The position numbers and the translations under genes were made by a program. Under the pieces are notes generated by a model that was given only the letters and a program-made list of their open reading frames with translations, did no database searches and was not told the origin of the DNA. Source: Planosporangium spinosum (lineage in GTDB: Bacteria; Actinomycetota; Actinomycetes; Mycobacteriales; Micromonosporaceae). Taken from it: a DNA stretch of 64,000 nucleotides. Below are positions 6,665 through 14,431 of the stretch, piece after piece. The number at the start of each line of letters is the position of its first letter. Positions within the stretch are counted from its first letter, which is position 1. The stretch is from NCBI RefSeq assembly GCF_049999945.1, contig NZ_JBLYUB010000016.1, positions 1 to 64,000 on the forward strand, written 5' to 3'.

Positions 6665-8068
6665 TCAGCAGGCGCCGTTGTCGGTCCAGACGCCCTGGGC
6701 GTTCGCGCCCGGAACATCACCCTGCGTCCACCACTTCGCCGTCCACGCGTGCCCGTTGTACGACACCGTCTGCCCACCCGAGTACGCCGTAGTCGAATTC
6801 CAGGCCGCCGGACACGACCCACCACCCCCCGGCGACGACGTCGTACCACCGCCGCAGGTGCCCTGGTCGGCCCACACGTCCGCGCTACCGGGCGTCTCGT
6901 TCTGCGTCCACCACTTCGCCTTCCACGTGTGCCCGTTGTACGACACCGTCTGCCCACCCGAGTACGCCACGGAGGCACTCCACGCCGGCGCGGAACACGA
7001 ACCCGGCGGAGGCGTCGGGCCGGCCGTCGGCGGGGCGGTGGTACCGGTCGGCGGGGTCACCGGCGGCGTCGCGCCGGCGAACCTGGCCGAGAACTTGGTG
7101 AACTCCCAGTCGCTCTGCGGAACGCTGCTGCAGGTACCGGAGGTGGTGGACTGGTTGGGGTCCGGGCACTGCCGGTCGCGGTTGACCGACCAGTTCGTGT
7201 ACCGGGCCAGGTGGTGCGAGGTGGCGTAGTCCAGCGTCTGCTGGAAGTCGGCCTGCCGGAAGTACTCGCCGACGTCGCTGCGGCCGTTCATCTGCGAGAT
7301 GCCCTCGTGGGCGTACGCGGTGGCGCTGTCCCACCCGAAGGTGTTCATGAGGATGCCATGGAACGCTTCGAGCGCGCTGATCTGCGCGCTCGCGCCATTG
7401 AAGCCGCCGTCGAACGGCATGATCGAGAAGTTGGCGGGGGTGAACCCGCTGCTCTTCGCCTCGTTGAGCATCTGCTGACCGAACCAGCCGGTACCGGCCG
7501 ACGTACCGGCCGTCGTCACCGACACGTACAGACCCGGGTTGTTCCGTTGGAGGATCTTCGCGGCGCCGATCTCGTTGTGGATGGCGGCCGCGTTCTCGTA
7601 CTCGGGCTCCTCCAGGTCGAAGTCGATCGCCTTCAGGCTGTACTTCGAGATGACCTGCTGGTACGCCGCCGCGGTAGCCTCCGGCGAGCCGCACGTCTGG
7701 CCCAGTTTGGTGCCGCCGTAACCGCCGATCGAGACGCTGACGTCACCACCGGCCGCCCGGATACGGCCGATCAGACCGGCCGCCTCCGTGTCGGCCGCGA
7801 CGGGGCGGGTACCGTCCCAGGTCGGCGAACAGCCGCCGCCGTTGGGCGCGAGGATGAACGCGAGCTGGAATGCCTTCTGTCCGGTGGCGTTCATGACCGC
7901 GACGGCGTCCGGCGGGTTGTTGTCGAAGGGCATCAGGTACGGAGCCGACGCGTACCAGTTGTCGGTCAGCGCCGCATGCGCGCCGGTCGCCTGAGCGATG
8001 CCGAACGCCGCCGCACCCGCTACCGCCAGGCCGGTCATGGTGACCGGTATGAGCTTTCTACGCTGCAC
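6665..8068 (-). CDS. Secreted GH18 chitinase with two CBM5/12 domains
   Basis: A 467-residue precursor. The GTG at 8068 follows GGAGG by five bases and begins a good signal peptide (QRRKLIPVTMTGLAVAG to GAHA), so the upstream 26 codons of the open frame are excluded. Residues about 33-330 are a GH18 barrel of the bacterial single-domain type. The active-site strand reads LKAIDFDLEEPEY, keeping D-x-D-x-E but with Lys where the usual first Asp of DxxDxDxE stands. Thr/Pro linkers join two C-terminal chitin-binding CBM5/12 modules (each Y-S-G-G-Q-T-V-S-Y-N-G-H-x-W-x-A-K-W-W-T-Q). It degrades chitin extracellularly and is divergent from the GH19 chitinase gene. Confidence 0.9.
   Translation of the reverse strand: MQRRKLIPVTMTGLAVAGAAAFGIAQATGAHAALTDNWYASAPYLMPFDNNPPDAVAVMNATGQKAFQLAFILAPNGGGCSPTWDGTRPVAADTEAAGLIGRIRAAGGDVSVSIGGYGGTKLGQTCGSPEATAAAYQQVISKYSLKAIDFDLEEPEYENAAAIHNEIGAAKILQRNNPGLYVSVTTAGTSAGTGWFGQQMLNEAKSSGFTPANFSIMPFDGGFNGASAQISALEAFHGILMNTFGWDSATAYAHEGISQMNGRSDVGEYFRQADFQQTLDYATSHHLARYTNWSVNRDRQCPDPNQSTTSGTCSSVPQSDWEFTKFSARFAGATPPVTPPTGTTAPPTAGPTPPPGSCSAPAWSASVAYSGGQTVSYNGHTWKAKWWTQNETPGSADVWADQGTCGGGTTSSPGGGGSCPAAWNSTTAYSGGQTVSYNGHAWTAKWWTQGDVPGANAQGVWTDNGAC
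6722..6968 (-). repeat. Near-identical duplicated CBM5/12 segments inside the GH18 gene
   Basis: Positions 6722-6788 and 6902-6968, 180 bp apart, match over about 67 bp with only about three differences. They encode the core of the two chitin-binding modules. Identity at third codon positions indicates a recent duplication or gene conversion. Confidence 0.85.
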
Positions 8069-8436
8069 CTGTTCCTCCCAGGAGACCTCGCCCGGCGGGG
8101 CCACGGGATCGGACTCCCCGGAAGCCGGCCGCCGGCGGCGCACCAAAAACTGTTAACAAACCTAATCTATCGGCAGCGTTAGATCAATCGATCGGCTTCA
8201 CCCCTTCGCCACCTGCGAACGAGGGCCGATCCTCGACCACCGGCCGACGCACAACCGGATGCGCCAGGCCGCCGGCCCCCCCTTTTGTTTCTGTTAAGAA
8301 TGTTGACTGGAACGCGGGCGGTGCGGTTGAGTCATCGCCATCTCACTCGCCGACCGGACACGGCCGCTCGCCGGCCGAGTCGGCCCCGACCTTCCCCGTT
8401 TTGCAGCTGTGCGTCCGCTTCGCACGAAAGGTGATC
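8069..8436. promoter_or_regulatory. Divergent promoter region of the two chitinase genes
   Basis: This 368-bp interval separates the GH18 (minus) and GH19 (plus) starts and should hold both promoters. AT-richer patches stand out: TGTTAACAAACCTAATCTATC near 8151-8171 and TTCTGTTAAGAATGTTGACT near 8290-8308. The usual Streptomyces chitinase signals (DasR-type ACTGGTCTAGACCACT, or direct repeats of TGGTCTAGACCA) are not present, so regulation is unclear. Confidence 0.5.
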
Positions 8437-9546
8437 ATGTCCAAGAAGCGTCTCCTGGCGTTCGTCGCCACGGTCGGCGTGACGGTGGCCGGCGCCGCCG
8501 CCGCGCTGGTCCCCATGGTGGCCTCGAACGCCGCCGTCGCCTGCGCCGCCGCCTACAGCTCGACCGCCGTCTACACCGGCGGCGCGAACGTCTCTTACCA
8601 GGGCCGGAACTGGACCGCGAAGTGGTGGACCCAGGGCGAGGCGCCGAGCACCGGCGGCTCCGGCGTGTGGGCCGACCAGGGCGAGTGCGGCTCCGGCGGC
8701 GGCACCAACCCGCCGCCGGGCAACGGCGGGGGTACCTGCAACTACCCGAACTGGTCCGCCGGCACGTACTACGCCGCCGGCTCGATCGTTAAGTACACCA
8801 ACGGGCAGTACTACAAGGCCAGCCACGACAACCCCGGCTACGACCCGGTCATCAGCACCTGGTACTGGGACCCGTACACCTGCGCTGGCGGCGGCACCAA
8901 CCCGCCGCCGGGCAACGGCGGCAACGACGGCGGCTTCGTCGTCAGCGAGGCGCAGTTCAACCAGATGTTCCCGGGCCGCAACAGCTTCTACACCTACGCC
9001 GGTCTGGTCGACGCGCTGAAGAAGTACCCGTCCTTCGCCAACACCGGCAGCGACACGGTGCGCAAGCAGGAGGTCGCCGCGTTCCTGGCCAACATCGGCC
9101 ACGAGACCGGGGGCCTGGTCCACATCGACGAGCTGAACCAGGCGGTCTGGGGCACGTACTGCGACCGCAGCCAGCCGTACGGCTGCCCCGCCGGCCAGAC
9201 CGCGTACCACGGCCGCGGCCCGATCCAGCTCAGCTGGAACTTCAACTACAAGGCCGCCGGTGACGCGCTCGGCATCGACCTGCTCAACCACCCGGACCTG
9301 GTCTCCACCAACGCCTCCATCTCCTGGCAGACCGGCATCTGGTACTGGATGACCGGCACCGGCAGCGCCGGCACCACGTCGCACAACGCGATGGTCAACG
9401 GTTCCGGCTTCGGTACCACGATCCGGGCGATCAACGGCATCGAGTGCAACGGCGGCCACCCGGACCAGATGCAGCACCGGGTCCAGCTCTACCAGAGCTT
9501 CACCCAGATCCTCGGCGTACCCACCGGGGGCAACCTCACCTGCTGA
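8437..9546 (+). CDS. Secreted GH19 chitinase with two chitin-binding domains
   Basis: A 369-residue precursor. The ATG at 8437 (after GAAAGG) starts the signal peptide MSKKRLLAFVATVGVTVAGA to about residue 31. Residues about 34-82 form a first CBM5/12 (NWTAKWWTQGE, VWADQGEC). A GGGTNPPPG linker leads to a second chitin-binding module (CNYPNWSAGTYYAAG, YYKASHDNPGYDP, WYWDPYTC). The C-terminal 210 residues are a GH19 domain with the catalytic HETGG motif and the YHGRGPIQLSWNFNY substrate-binding segment. GH19 enzymes invert and attack chitin in fungal walls, complementing the retaining GH18 enzyme encoded divergently. A strong terminator follows. Confidence 0.95.
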   Translation: MSKKRLLAFVATVGVTVAGAAAALVPMVASNAAVACAAAYSSTAVYTGGANVSYQGRNWTAKWWTQGEAPSTGGSGVWADQGECGSGGGTNPPPGNGGGTCNYPNWSAGTYYAAGSIVKYTNGQYYKASHDNPGYDPVISTWYWDPYTCAGGGTNPPPGNGGNDGGFVVSEAQFNQMFPGRNSFYTYAGLVDALKKYPSFANTGSDTVRKQEVAAFLANIGHETGGLVHIDELNQAVWGTYCDRSQPYGCPAGQTAYHGRGPIQLSWNFNYKAAGDALGIDLLNHPDLVSTNASISWQTGIWYWMTGTGSAGTTSHNAMVNGSGFGTTIRAINGIECNGGHPDQMQHRVQLYQSFTQILGVPTGGNLTC

Positions 9547-9564
9547 CGTACGCGGTGACGACTC

Positions 9565-9600
9565 GACAGGGGGTGCGGTCGCCCGACCGCACCCCCTGTC
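9565..9600 (+). terminator. Strong hairpin after the GH19 gene
   Basis: GACAGGGGGTGCGGT (9565-9579) pairs perfectly with ACCGCACCCCCTGTC (9586-9600) around a six-base loop, 18 bp after the stop codon. A 15-bp GC-rich stem without a T-run is the normal terminator form in this genome. Confidence 0.85.
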
Positions 9601-9606
9601 GACGCG

Positions 9607-9822
9607 TTGGTGATCCTCTCCCGCACGGCGGGGATGCTGAGGCGCATCACCGGGGGCCTGGCCGAGGACCTGATCGAGCGCGCCGCCGACGTGGTCCCGA
9701 AGCAGCGACGCACGCTGCTGCGGTGTCTCCGCGACGCCCCACTGAACCTGATCCACCTGAGGACCATGATGGCGGTCACCGAAGCAAGAACCGACCGCGG
9801 ACCGGCGCGGCGCGGCCGGTGA
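9607..9822 (+). CDS. Possible small protein of unknown function
   Basis: A 71-residue frame (TTG at 9607 or GTG at 9610) with a helical, charged composition: MLRRITGGLAEDLIERAAD, then VPKQRRTLLRCLRDAP. It has no signal peptide, membrane segment or family resemblance I recognise, and no obvious ribosome binding site, since the preceding terminator hairpin ends at 9600. The frame looks more protein-like than the others over this stretch, but it may be a gene remnant. Confidence 0.25.
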   Translation: MVILSRTAGMLRRITGGLAEDLIERAADVVPKQRRTLLRCLRDAPLNLIHLRTMMAVTEARTDRGPARRGR

Positions 9823-9894
9823 GCGAGGATCGACGCCGGCTCCGGACTGCCGCGACGACCGGTCCGTTTGGCCGGGCCGGGAAGCGGAGATCCT

Positions 9895-10821
9895 ATGCGC
9901 ATGCGTAGATGGCCGATCGGTCTGGCTGTGTGGTTGCTCGTACTCGCGGGTGCCGAGGTCGCCGCCGTCGTGGCGGTCTGCCACTTCTTCGTGCAGTCCA
10001 GACACGGGCAACTGCTGGATGCGTTGGCCCTGAACGGAAACCGGATCGGTCAGTCCCAGGTGGAGGGACCTGTCGACACGATCCTCAACACCATGTCGGT
10101 CCTGTCGTTGGCGGTCGCCACGGCGGTCGTCGGCTTCATCGCGCTGATCCGGCGCCGGATCGCGGTCGCCGTCGGCGCGATCCTCCTCATCGTCGGCGCC
10201 AACGTGATGACCCAGGTCCTCAAACAGATCATCTACCGGCCGGAGCTGGGCGTCGATCTGGAGCGGGCGGCCGCCGGCAACAGCCTGCCCAGCGGACACA
10301 CCACCATCGCCGCGTCGATCGCGGTCGCGTTCATGCTGGTACTGCCGCCCCGGCTGCGCGGCGTCGGCGCGGTGCTCGGCGCCCTGTTCGCCGCGGCTGC
10401 GGGGGTCGCGACCCTGTCGGCCGGCTGGCACCGACCCAGCGACGCGATCGCCGCCCTGCTCATCGTCGGCGCCTGGGCCTGCGCCATCGGACTGTTCATC
10501 GTCATAGCGCAGCACCCCCACGGCGGCGTCGACTACGGCCCGTCGAACCGGCTCGCGGTACGCCTGCTCGCCGTCACCGGCCTCGTGCTGCTGGCCGGCG
10601 CCGGGCTCGCGCTGGTACTGACCGAACAGGTGCTGTCCACCCCGCCCGACGAGTTGAGCGGGTACCGGCTGCTGACCGCCTATGCCGGTGGCGCGATGGG
10701 CATCGCCGGTACGGCGGGTGTCGTGCTGGCGACCGTGCTGGCGACCGTCCACCGGGTCGTGCCACGGGTCGTGCCCTCAGCCGTCGAGGCCACAAGGGAG
10801 CCGGTGGTCCTGGCGAGCTGA
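9895..10821 (+). CDS. PAP2-family membrane phosphatase
   Basis: A 308-residue polytopic membrane protein with roughly seven membrane segments. It carries the PAP2 signature: KQIIYRP (a shortened form of the first K-x-RP motif) near residue 110, SLPSGHTT near residue 130, and SAGWHRPSD near residue 178 with the catalytic His. Such enzymes dephosphorylate lipid phosphates such as phosphatidate or undecaprenyl pyrophosphate on the outer membrane face. The ATG at 9895 follows GCGGAG; a second ATG two codons later is also possible. The C-terminal third adds extra membrane helices beyond the core domain. Substrate unknown. Confidence 0.82.
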   Translation: MRMRRWPIGLAVWLLVLAGAEVAAVVAVCHFFVQSRHGQLLDALALNGNRIGQSQVEGPVDTILNTMSVLSLAVATAVVGFIALIRRRIAVAVGAILLIVGANVMTQVLKQIIYRPELGVDLERAAAGNSLPSGHTTIAASIAVAFMLVLPPRLRGVGAVLGALFAAAAGVATLSAGWHRPSDAIAALLIVGAWACAIGLFIVIAQHPHGGVDYGPSNRLAVRLLAVTGLVLLAGAGLALVLTEQVLSTPPDELSGYRLLTAYAGGAMGIAGTAGVVLATVLATVHRVVPRVVPSAVEATREPVVLAS

Positions 10822-10873
10822 ACCCGCATCGGTCGCCCGGCCGTGCGGGGAGACCACCTCGGCGGCACCGGAG

Positions 10874-10918
10874 CGGGGCGCCCCGTCGCTGCGTCTGACG
10901 CAGCGGCGGGGCGCCCCG
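10874..10918. terminator. Large hairpin between convergent genes
   Basis: CGGGGCGCCCCG-TCGCTGCGT pairs with ACGCAGCG-CGGGGCGCCCCG around a short loop near 10895. It lies 53 bp after the PAP2 stop and could also serve the minus-strand gene that ends at 11034. Confidence 0.75.
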
Positions 10919-11033
10919 GTTGCCCGGATGGACCCGGCGGGAACAGCATCCACGCCGGTGGACCGACGGCCAGCAGCGCGGTCAGGGCGGGAACCGGCCG
11001 ATCACCGCGCTGCGGACCTGTCGTGCCAGGTAG

Positions 11034-11504
11034 TTACTCATTCAGCGCTCGGCGCCGGCGCGCCAGGACGACGCTGCCCACGGTGAGCAGGCCCGCGGCG
11101 GCCATCGACAGGAGAACGGTGCGGTTACCGGACCCGGCGGTGCCGCCACCGCCGGCGCTGACCGCACCGGTCGGCGTCACGGTAGCCGTCGTCGTGGTCA
11201 CCGTCACGGTAGCCGTCGTCGTGGTCGGTGCCGCGGTCGGCGCCGTCGTGGTGGGCGCCGCAGTCGGCGCCGTCGTGGTGGGCGCCGCCGTGGTCGGCGT
11301 CCCGGACGCCGCGTCGGTTTCCTGGCCGAGCGGACGGCTGGCCATCGCGACGCCGCCGGTACCTGCCACAACGGCGGCGGCAACCGACATCAGCATCACC
11401 GAAAGCGCCACCGCCGCCGACAGTCTCCACCACACCCGGCTGGGCCGGCGAACAGGACTCGTCGCCTGCTGTGGCGATGCATCTCGAATCAGCTTGTGCA
11501 CCAT
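11034..11504 (-). CDS. Thr/Ala/Pro-rich membrane-tethered surface protein
   Basis: A 156-residue protein with a charged N-terminus, one membrane segment (about residues 29-50), a low-complexity stretch built from PTTTAPTAA and TATVTV repeats (about 70-112), then a second membrane segment (VLLSMAAAGLLTVGSVVLA) followed by RRRRALNE. The end resembles a wall-sorting signal (hydrophobic helix plus Arg tail), but no LPxTG stands before it, only GGTAGSGN. It is probably a membrane-bound surface or stalk protein. The repeats are also visible in the DNA (11180-11290). Function unknown. Confidence 0.6.
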   Translation of the reverse strand: MVHKLIRDASPQQATSPVRRPSRVWWRLSAAVALSVMLMSVAAAVVAGTGGVAMASRPLGQETDAASGTPTTAAPTTTAPTAAPTTTAPTAAPTTTTATVTVTTTTATVTPTGAVSAGGGGTAGSGNRTVLLSMAAAGLLTVGSVVLARRRRALNE

Positions 11505-11927
11505 TACCCCCTGAGATCACAGAGTCGGATGACAGACCTTGGACTGCTGGGGTTTCGCCTGGTACGACCACGCGTGGTGCGAACTGTTCGCCGGCGTGAG
11601 GCGAGCTACGCCATCGGTACTAGGCCGGCGATATGGGAGGTACCCGGGACTCTGGCGGGGTATCCACCGAGGCGCGGATTTAATGGACGGCTGCCCGCCC
11701 CTGATGGAGGGTCCGAGGCAACGGCTCGGCGGCCGACGGCGGGCCACGTGCGGTACGGGTGGCGCGGAGAACCACCGGAACCGGCGGGCGCCCGCTTCAC
11801 CCGAGGGGGGTGATGACGGGAAACGGCCGACCATGCAGGTTGGAGGGTGCCTGACCTGAGGGCAGAGCAATGATCACGTGATCCGCAAGAAACCCGTCTC
11901 GATAACACGACTGTCGAAGGGGAACTC
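11505..11927. promoter_or_regulatory. Long divergent intergenic region before the repeat-protein gene
   Basis: This 423-bp interval lies between the minus-strand surface protein and the plus-strand repeat protein. It has no convincing gene. Near its right end lies the perfect 12-bp palindrome GATCACGTGATC (11872-11883), 45 bp before the repeat-protein start, a possible operator. Long leaders like this are common before regulated genes, but I recognise no riboswitch. Confidence 0.4.
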
Positions 11928-12461
11928 ATGACTACTGCGGAGAACCAGCGTGTTCGAGAATCTCAGATTCCCGGGCGCGAGGGTGGGGGGATGACCGAGT
12001 ACCCGCTGCTGCTCGCCGCGTTGATGGGCCGACGCGAACGCGGCGAGTCGATGATCGAGCACCCGTTGCTGCTCGCCGCCATGATGGGCCGACGCGAACG
12101 CGGCGAGTCGATGATCGAAAACCCGCTGCTGCTCGCCGCCATGATGGGCCGACGCGAACGCGGCGAGTCAATGATCGAACACCCCCTACTCCTCGCCGCC
12201 ATGATGGGCCGACGCGAACGCGGCGAGTCAATCATCGAACACCCCCTACTCCTCGCCGCCATGATGGGCCGACGCGAACGCGGCGAGTCAATCATCGAAC
12301 ACCCCCTACTCCTCGCCGCCATGATGAGCCGACGCGAACGCGGCGAGTCAATGATCGAAAACCCCCTGATGCTCGCCGCCATGATGGGTCGGCGTGAGGA
12401 GCGCGGCGACGGTCTGAGCGAGAACCCACTGCTGCTCGCCGCCATGCTGGGGCGCAACTAG
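11928..12461 (+). CDS. Protein of eight tandem 20-residue repeats, unknown function
   Basis: A 177-residue protein without signal peptide. After a 21-residue leader (TTAENQRVRESQIPGREGGG) it consists of eight repeats of the 20-mer MIEHPLLLAAMMGRRERGES, with H/N, M/I and a few other substitutions. Repeats start at residues 22, 42, 62, 82, 102, 122, 142 and 163 (the last is short: LSENPLLLAAMLGRN). Each unit alternates a short hydrophobic stretch (PLLLAAMMG) with a charged RRERGES link. The start ATG follows GAAGGGG. Nucleotide repeats are nearly identical, most of all between about 12171 and 12350, so expansion is recent and selection keeps the frame open. The gene 210 bp downstream shares the motif. 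It could be a multivalent scaffold, a membrane-associating protein or a multi-copy peptide precursor; nothing here decides. Confidence 0.8.
   Translation: MTTAENQRVRESQIPGREGGGMTEYPLLLAALMGRRERGESMIEHPLLLAAMMGRRERGESMIENPLLLAAMMGRRERGESMIEHPLLLAAMMGRRERGESIIEHPLLLAAMMGRRERGESIIEHPLLLAAMMSRRERGESMIENPLMLAAMMGRREERGDGLSENPLLLAAMLGRN
11991..12461 (+). repeat. 60-bp tandem repeat array within the repeat-protein gene
   Basis: About 7.8 units of 60 bp. Units 4 to 6 (about 12171-12350) differ at only a few bases, while outer units have diverged more, mainly at third codon positions. The array is in frame throughout. Confidence 0.92.
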
Positions 12462-12478
12462 GAACCGGCCGGGTACCC

Positions 12479-12500
12479 GTAGCCCGCTGTCGCGGGCTAC
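12479..12500 (+). terminator. Hairpin after the repeat-protein gene
   Basis: GTAGCCCGC (12479-12487) pairs perfectly with GCGGGCTAC (12492-12500) around a TGTC tetraloop, 17 bp after the stop. A second hairpin (GGTCCG/CGGACC, 12506-12524) follows directly. Confidence 0.75.
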
Positions 12501-12670
12501 GCCGCGGTCCGCTGCGGCCGGACCAGCAACCTTCGGTGCTGTCGCAGGTGGGCGAAGCGTCCCACGGTACCGATCTGAACCCTTCGCCCACGCGGGCATC
12601 ACCGTCCGGCCCTTCCCTGGGATGAACGACTGGACGGTGGTTCATCACGACGGGACACAGAGGAATCATC

Positions 12671-13045
12671 ATGACGACTGAACCTGGCAGAATGGCGGGA
12701 CACGACCCGGTCGAAGCGTTGATCGACGACCTGATCCACCACATCCTGACCGAGGCGGGCCAGCCCGCCGCCGCGACACGCGGCAGAGGGCCGATTGCGG
12801 GCTTGATCGACATGGTCACGGCGTCGTCCCGCACCGGGTCGCGCACGTCGATGATCGAGAGGCTGCTGCTCGCCCAGATGATGGCCGGCGCGTTGGCCGA
12901 TGCTCTCGCGCCCGCCCTGGCAGAGACCCTGACCCCCGAGATTATGAAGGCGCTGGAGAACTACCCGCCCGGCGAGCCGGCCGGCAAGGAACCCGCCGCC
13001 GCGGGAGTTTCCCGGGAGAAGGGGCGCAAGCAGGAGGAGAAGTAA
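12671..13045 (+). CDS. Small protein sharing the SMIE-x-LLLAxMM motif with its neighbour
   Basis: A 124-residue soluble protein starting MTTEPGRMAGHDPVEALIDD, with GAGG upstream of the ATG. The central segment SMIERLLLAQMMAGALADAL (residues 58-77) closely matches one unit of the repeat protein at 11928-12461. It is followed by a predicted helix (PALAETLTPEIMKALENY) and a Lys/Glu-rich, probably disordered tail (REKGRKQEEK). Both proteins also begin MTT. The shared motif suggests a common interaction surface or common origin. No family is recognised. The two are likely partners or paralogues, probably transcribed separately given the hairpins between them. Confidence 0.65.
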   Translation: MTTEPGRMAGHDPVEALIDDLIHHILTEAGQPAAATRGRGPIAGLIDMVTASSRTGSRTSMIERLLLAQMMAGALADALAPALAETLTPEIMKALENYPPGEPAGKEPAAAGVSREKGRKQEEK

Positions 13046-13195
13046 CGGGTACGATCCGGCACCCGACGCGTGCCGGTCGGGTACGTCGACGCACTGCCGG
13101 TCCGGCGGGCAGGTCCCCGCCGGCCGGCCGGTACGACGCGGTAGCCGACCGCCGGCCCCAGCCCGGCGCGCCCTGACGACAGTGCGGGCGCGACA

Positions 13196-13760
13196 GTGCG
13201 GTCGCGACGCCGGTGATGTTCTCGGCGATCTGGGTGGATCCGGTGGCGGCTTCATTGACGCTACGGGCGATTTCGCTGGTGGTCGACGTCTGCTCCGCCA
13301 CGGCGGCGATGGTCGTCGGGTACCCGTTGACCTTCTCGATCACCTCGGCGATCTCCCCGATCGCCCGCGCGGCCGCCCCGGTGTCGGTCTGGATGGCCTC
13401 GACCCGCCGGGAGATGTCACCGGTGACCTTCGCGGGCCTCCTGGGCGAGGTCCTTGACCTCGGTGGCGACCACGGCGAAGCCCTTGCCGGCGCAGCCGGG
13501 CGGTGGCGGCGTCGAGGTTGGTGGCCATCCGGCCGATCTCGTCGCGGCTGGAGACACCGACCGAACGGGTCAGGTCGGCCAGGGCAAGGTTGATCTTGTC
13601 AATCGCCGACTGACCTCGGTCCGGGCCCGCCGGAACGCCGCGAGGTCGTCGTTACGCGCGGCCGGGATCTTCGTGGTGTCGCGGATCTGCCGGTACTCGG
13701 CGAACGCCTTCGCCGTGGCCGCTTTCTGGGCCGCACCACGGTTCGCCCACCGCGCCACCT
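13196..13760 (-). pseudogene. Broken methyl-accepting chemotaxis protein
   Basis: On the minus strand, pieces of a chemoreceptor appear in order but in different frames. First AKAFAEYRQIRDTTKIPAAR (four-helix-bundle sensor part), then SVGVSSRDEIGRMATNLDAA (HAMP-like), then AGKGFAVVATEVKDLAQEA (signalling hairpin tip), then EVIEKVNGYPTTIAAVAEQT and ARSVNEAATGSTQIAENITG (C-terminal signalling helix). At least two frameshifts and a large internal deletion, between the HAMP-like part and the hairpin tip, separate them; no membrane helices remain. The gene is dead. It implies that the ancestor had chemotaxis, consistent with motile spores. Confidence 0.85.
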
Positions 13761-13968
13761 GCGCATACCTGATGGCTGAGCCGGCGGGGACCGGTACCGG
13801 GCATAACTGATCGGCATAGCCGACAATATGGCGATAAGCGGACGCTCGGAATCTCCCACCGTCCCGATTCGGTTACGCTTTGTGACCTAAAAGTGGAGCA
13901 AACCGCTTGATCTTCACCCAATCGCGTTGGACTACCGCAACGACAGGAGCCGGCATGGGGATTCGGCC

Positions 13969-14316
13969 ATGACACGCGCCTCGACCGCCGCCCGCGCCCT
14001 CGGCGTACTGGTGGTGGCCGTGCTGCTCGTGCTCGGGCCGACCCTCGGAAACGCCGTGGCGCGAGCCGCCACGGCGTCCACCGCCGCCGAGATCGGTCAC
14101 GGCCACGAGCAGTGCGACGAGTGCCGCGACCGCCTCCTCAGCGGTACCGGCACGGTGGTGCCACGTTCCACGCCGGGCGCCCCCGAGCCACGGGCCACTG
14201 GCGGCTACCCCGGTACGGCGGTCGCCGCGACCGCCGCCCGGCCCGCACCCGCCCAGGTCACCGGTCATGACGACCACAACCGGCGACTGGCCGCCCTACA
14301 GGTCTTCCGCCGCTGA
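13969..14316 (+). CDS. Small secreted protein of unknown function
   Basis: A 115-residue protein with a signal peptide (MTRASTAARALGVLVVAVLL to ARA, about residue 29) and an Ala/Pro-rich mature part. A short GHGHEQCDECRD motif near residue 40 offers His and Cys side chains that might bind metal. The ATG at 13969 is chosen because it starts the signal peptide; the ribosome binding site is weak. It precedes the carbonic anhydrase gene by 115 bp on the same strand and may be co-transcribed. No family recognised. Confidence 0.5.
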   Translation: MTRASTAARALGVLVVAVLLVLGPTLGNAVARAATASTAAEIGHGHEQCDECRDRLLSGTGTVVPRSTPGAPEPRATGGYPGTAVAATAARPAPAQVTGHDDHNRRLAALQVFRR

Positions 14317-14431
14317 CCGGGCCGCTGGCGCACCTCTGCCCAGCCGCCCTTCTCACTCACCCCTCGTTCGACACCGCGTCAGAGCGCGCCCTCGCGCGCG
14401 TCGCGGGAGTGACAGCAGCAGGAGTCCCTTC

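Noticed and set aside
8069..8436. DasR or ChiR-type operators between the chitinase genes
   Set aside because: Looked for ACTGGTCTAGACCACT and TGGTCTAGACCA-like sequences; none present.
8332..10752. 806-residue open frame on the minus strand
   Set aside because: It is antisense to the GH19 and PAP2 genes, Arg/Gly/Asp-rich with no family features; a typical shadow frame of GC-rich coding DNA.
11932..12457. Minus-strand frames mirroring the repeat protein
   Set aside because: They repeat only because the DNA repeats; they lack a ribosome binding site, and the plus-strand frame has leader, start and stop in good context.
11991..12461. Regular 60-bp repeats as a possible CRISPR array
   Set aside because: Units are contiguous with no unique spacers, and the array is an open reading frame with its own start and ribosome binding site; no cas genes nearby.
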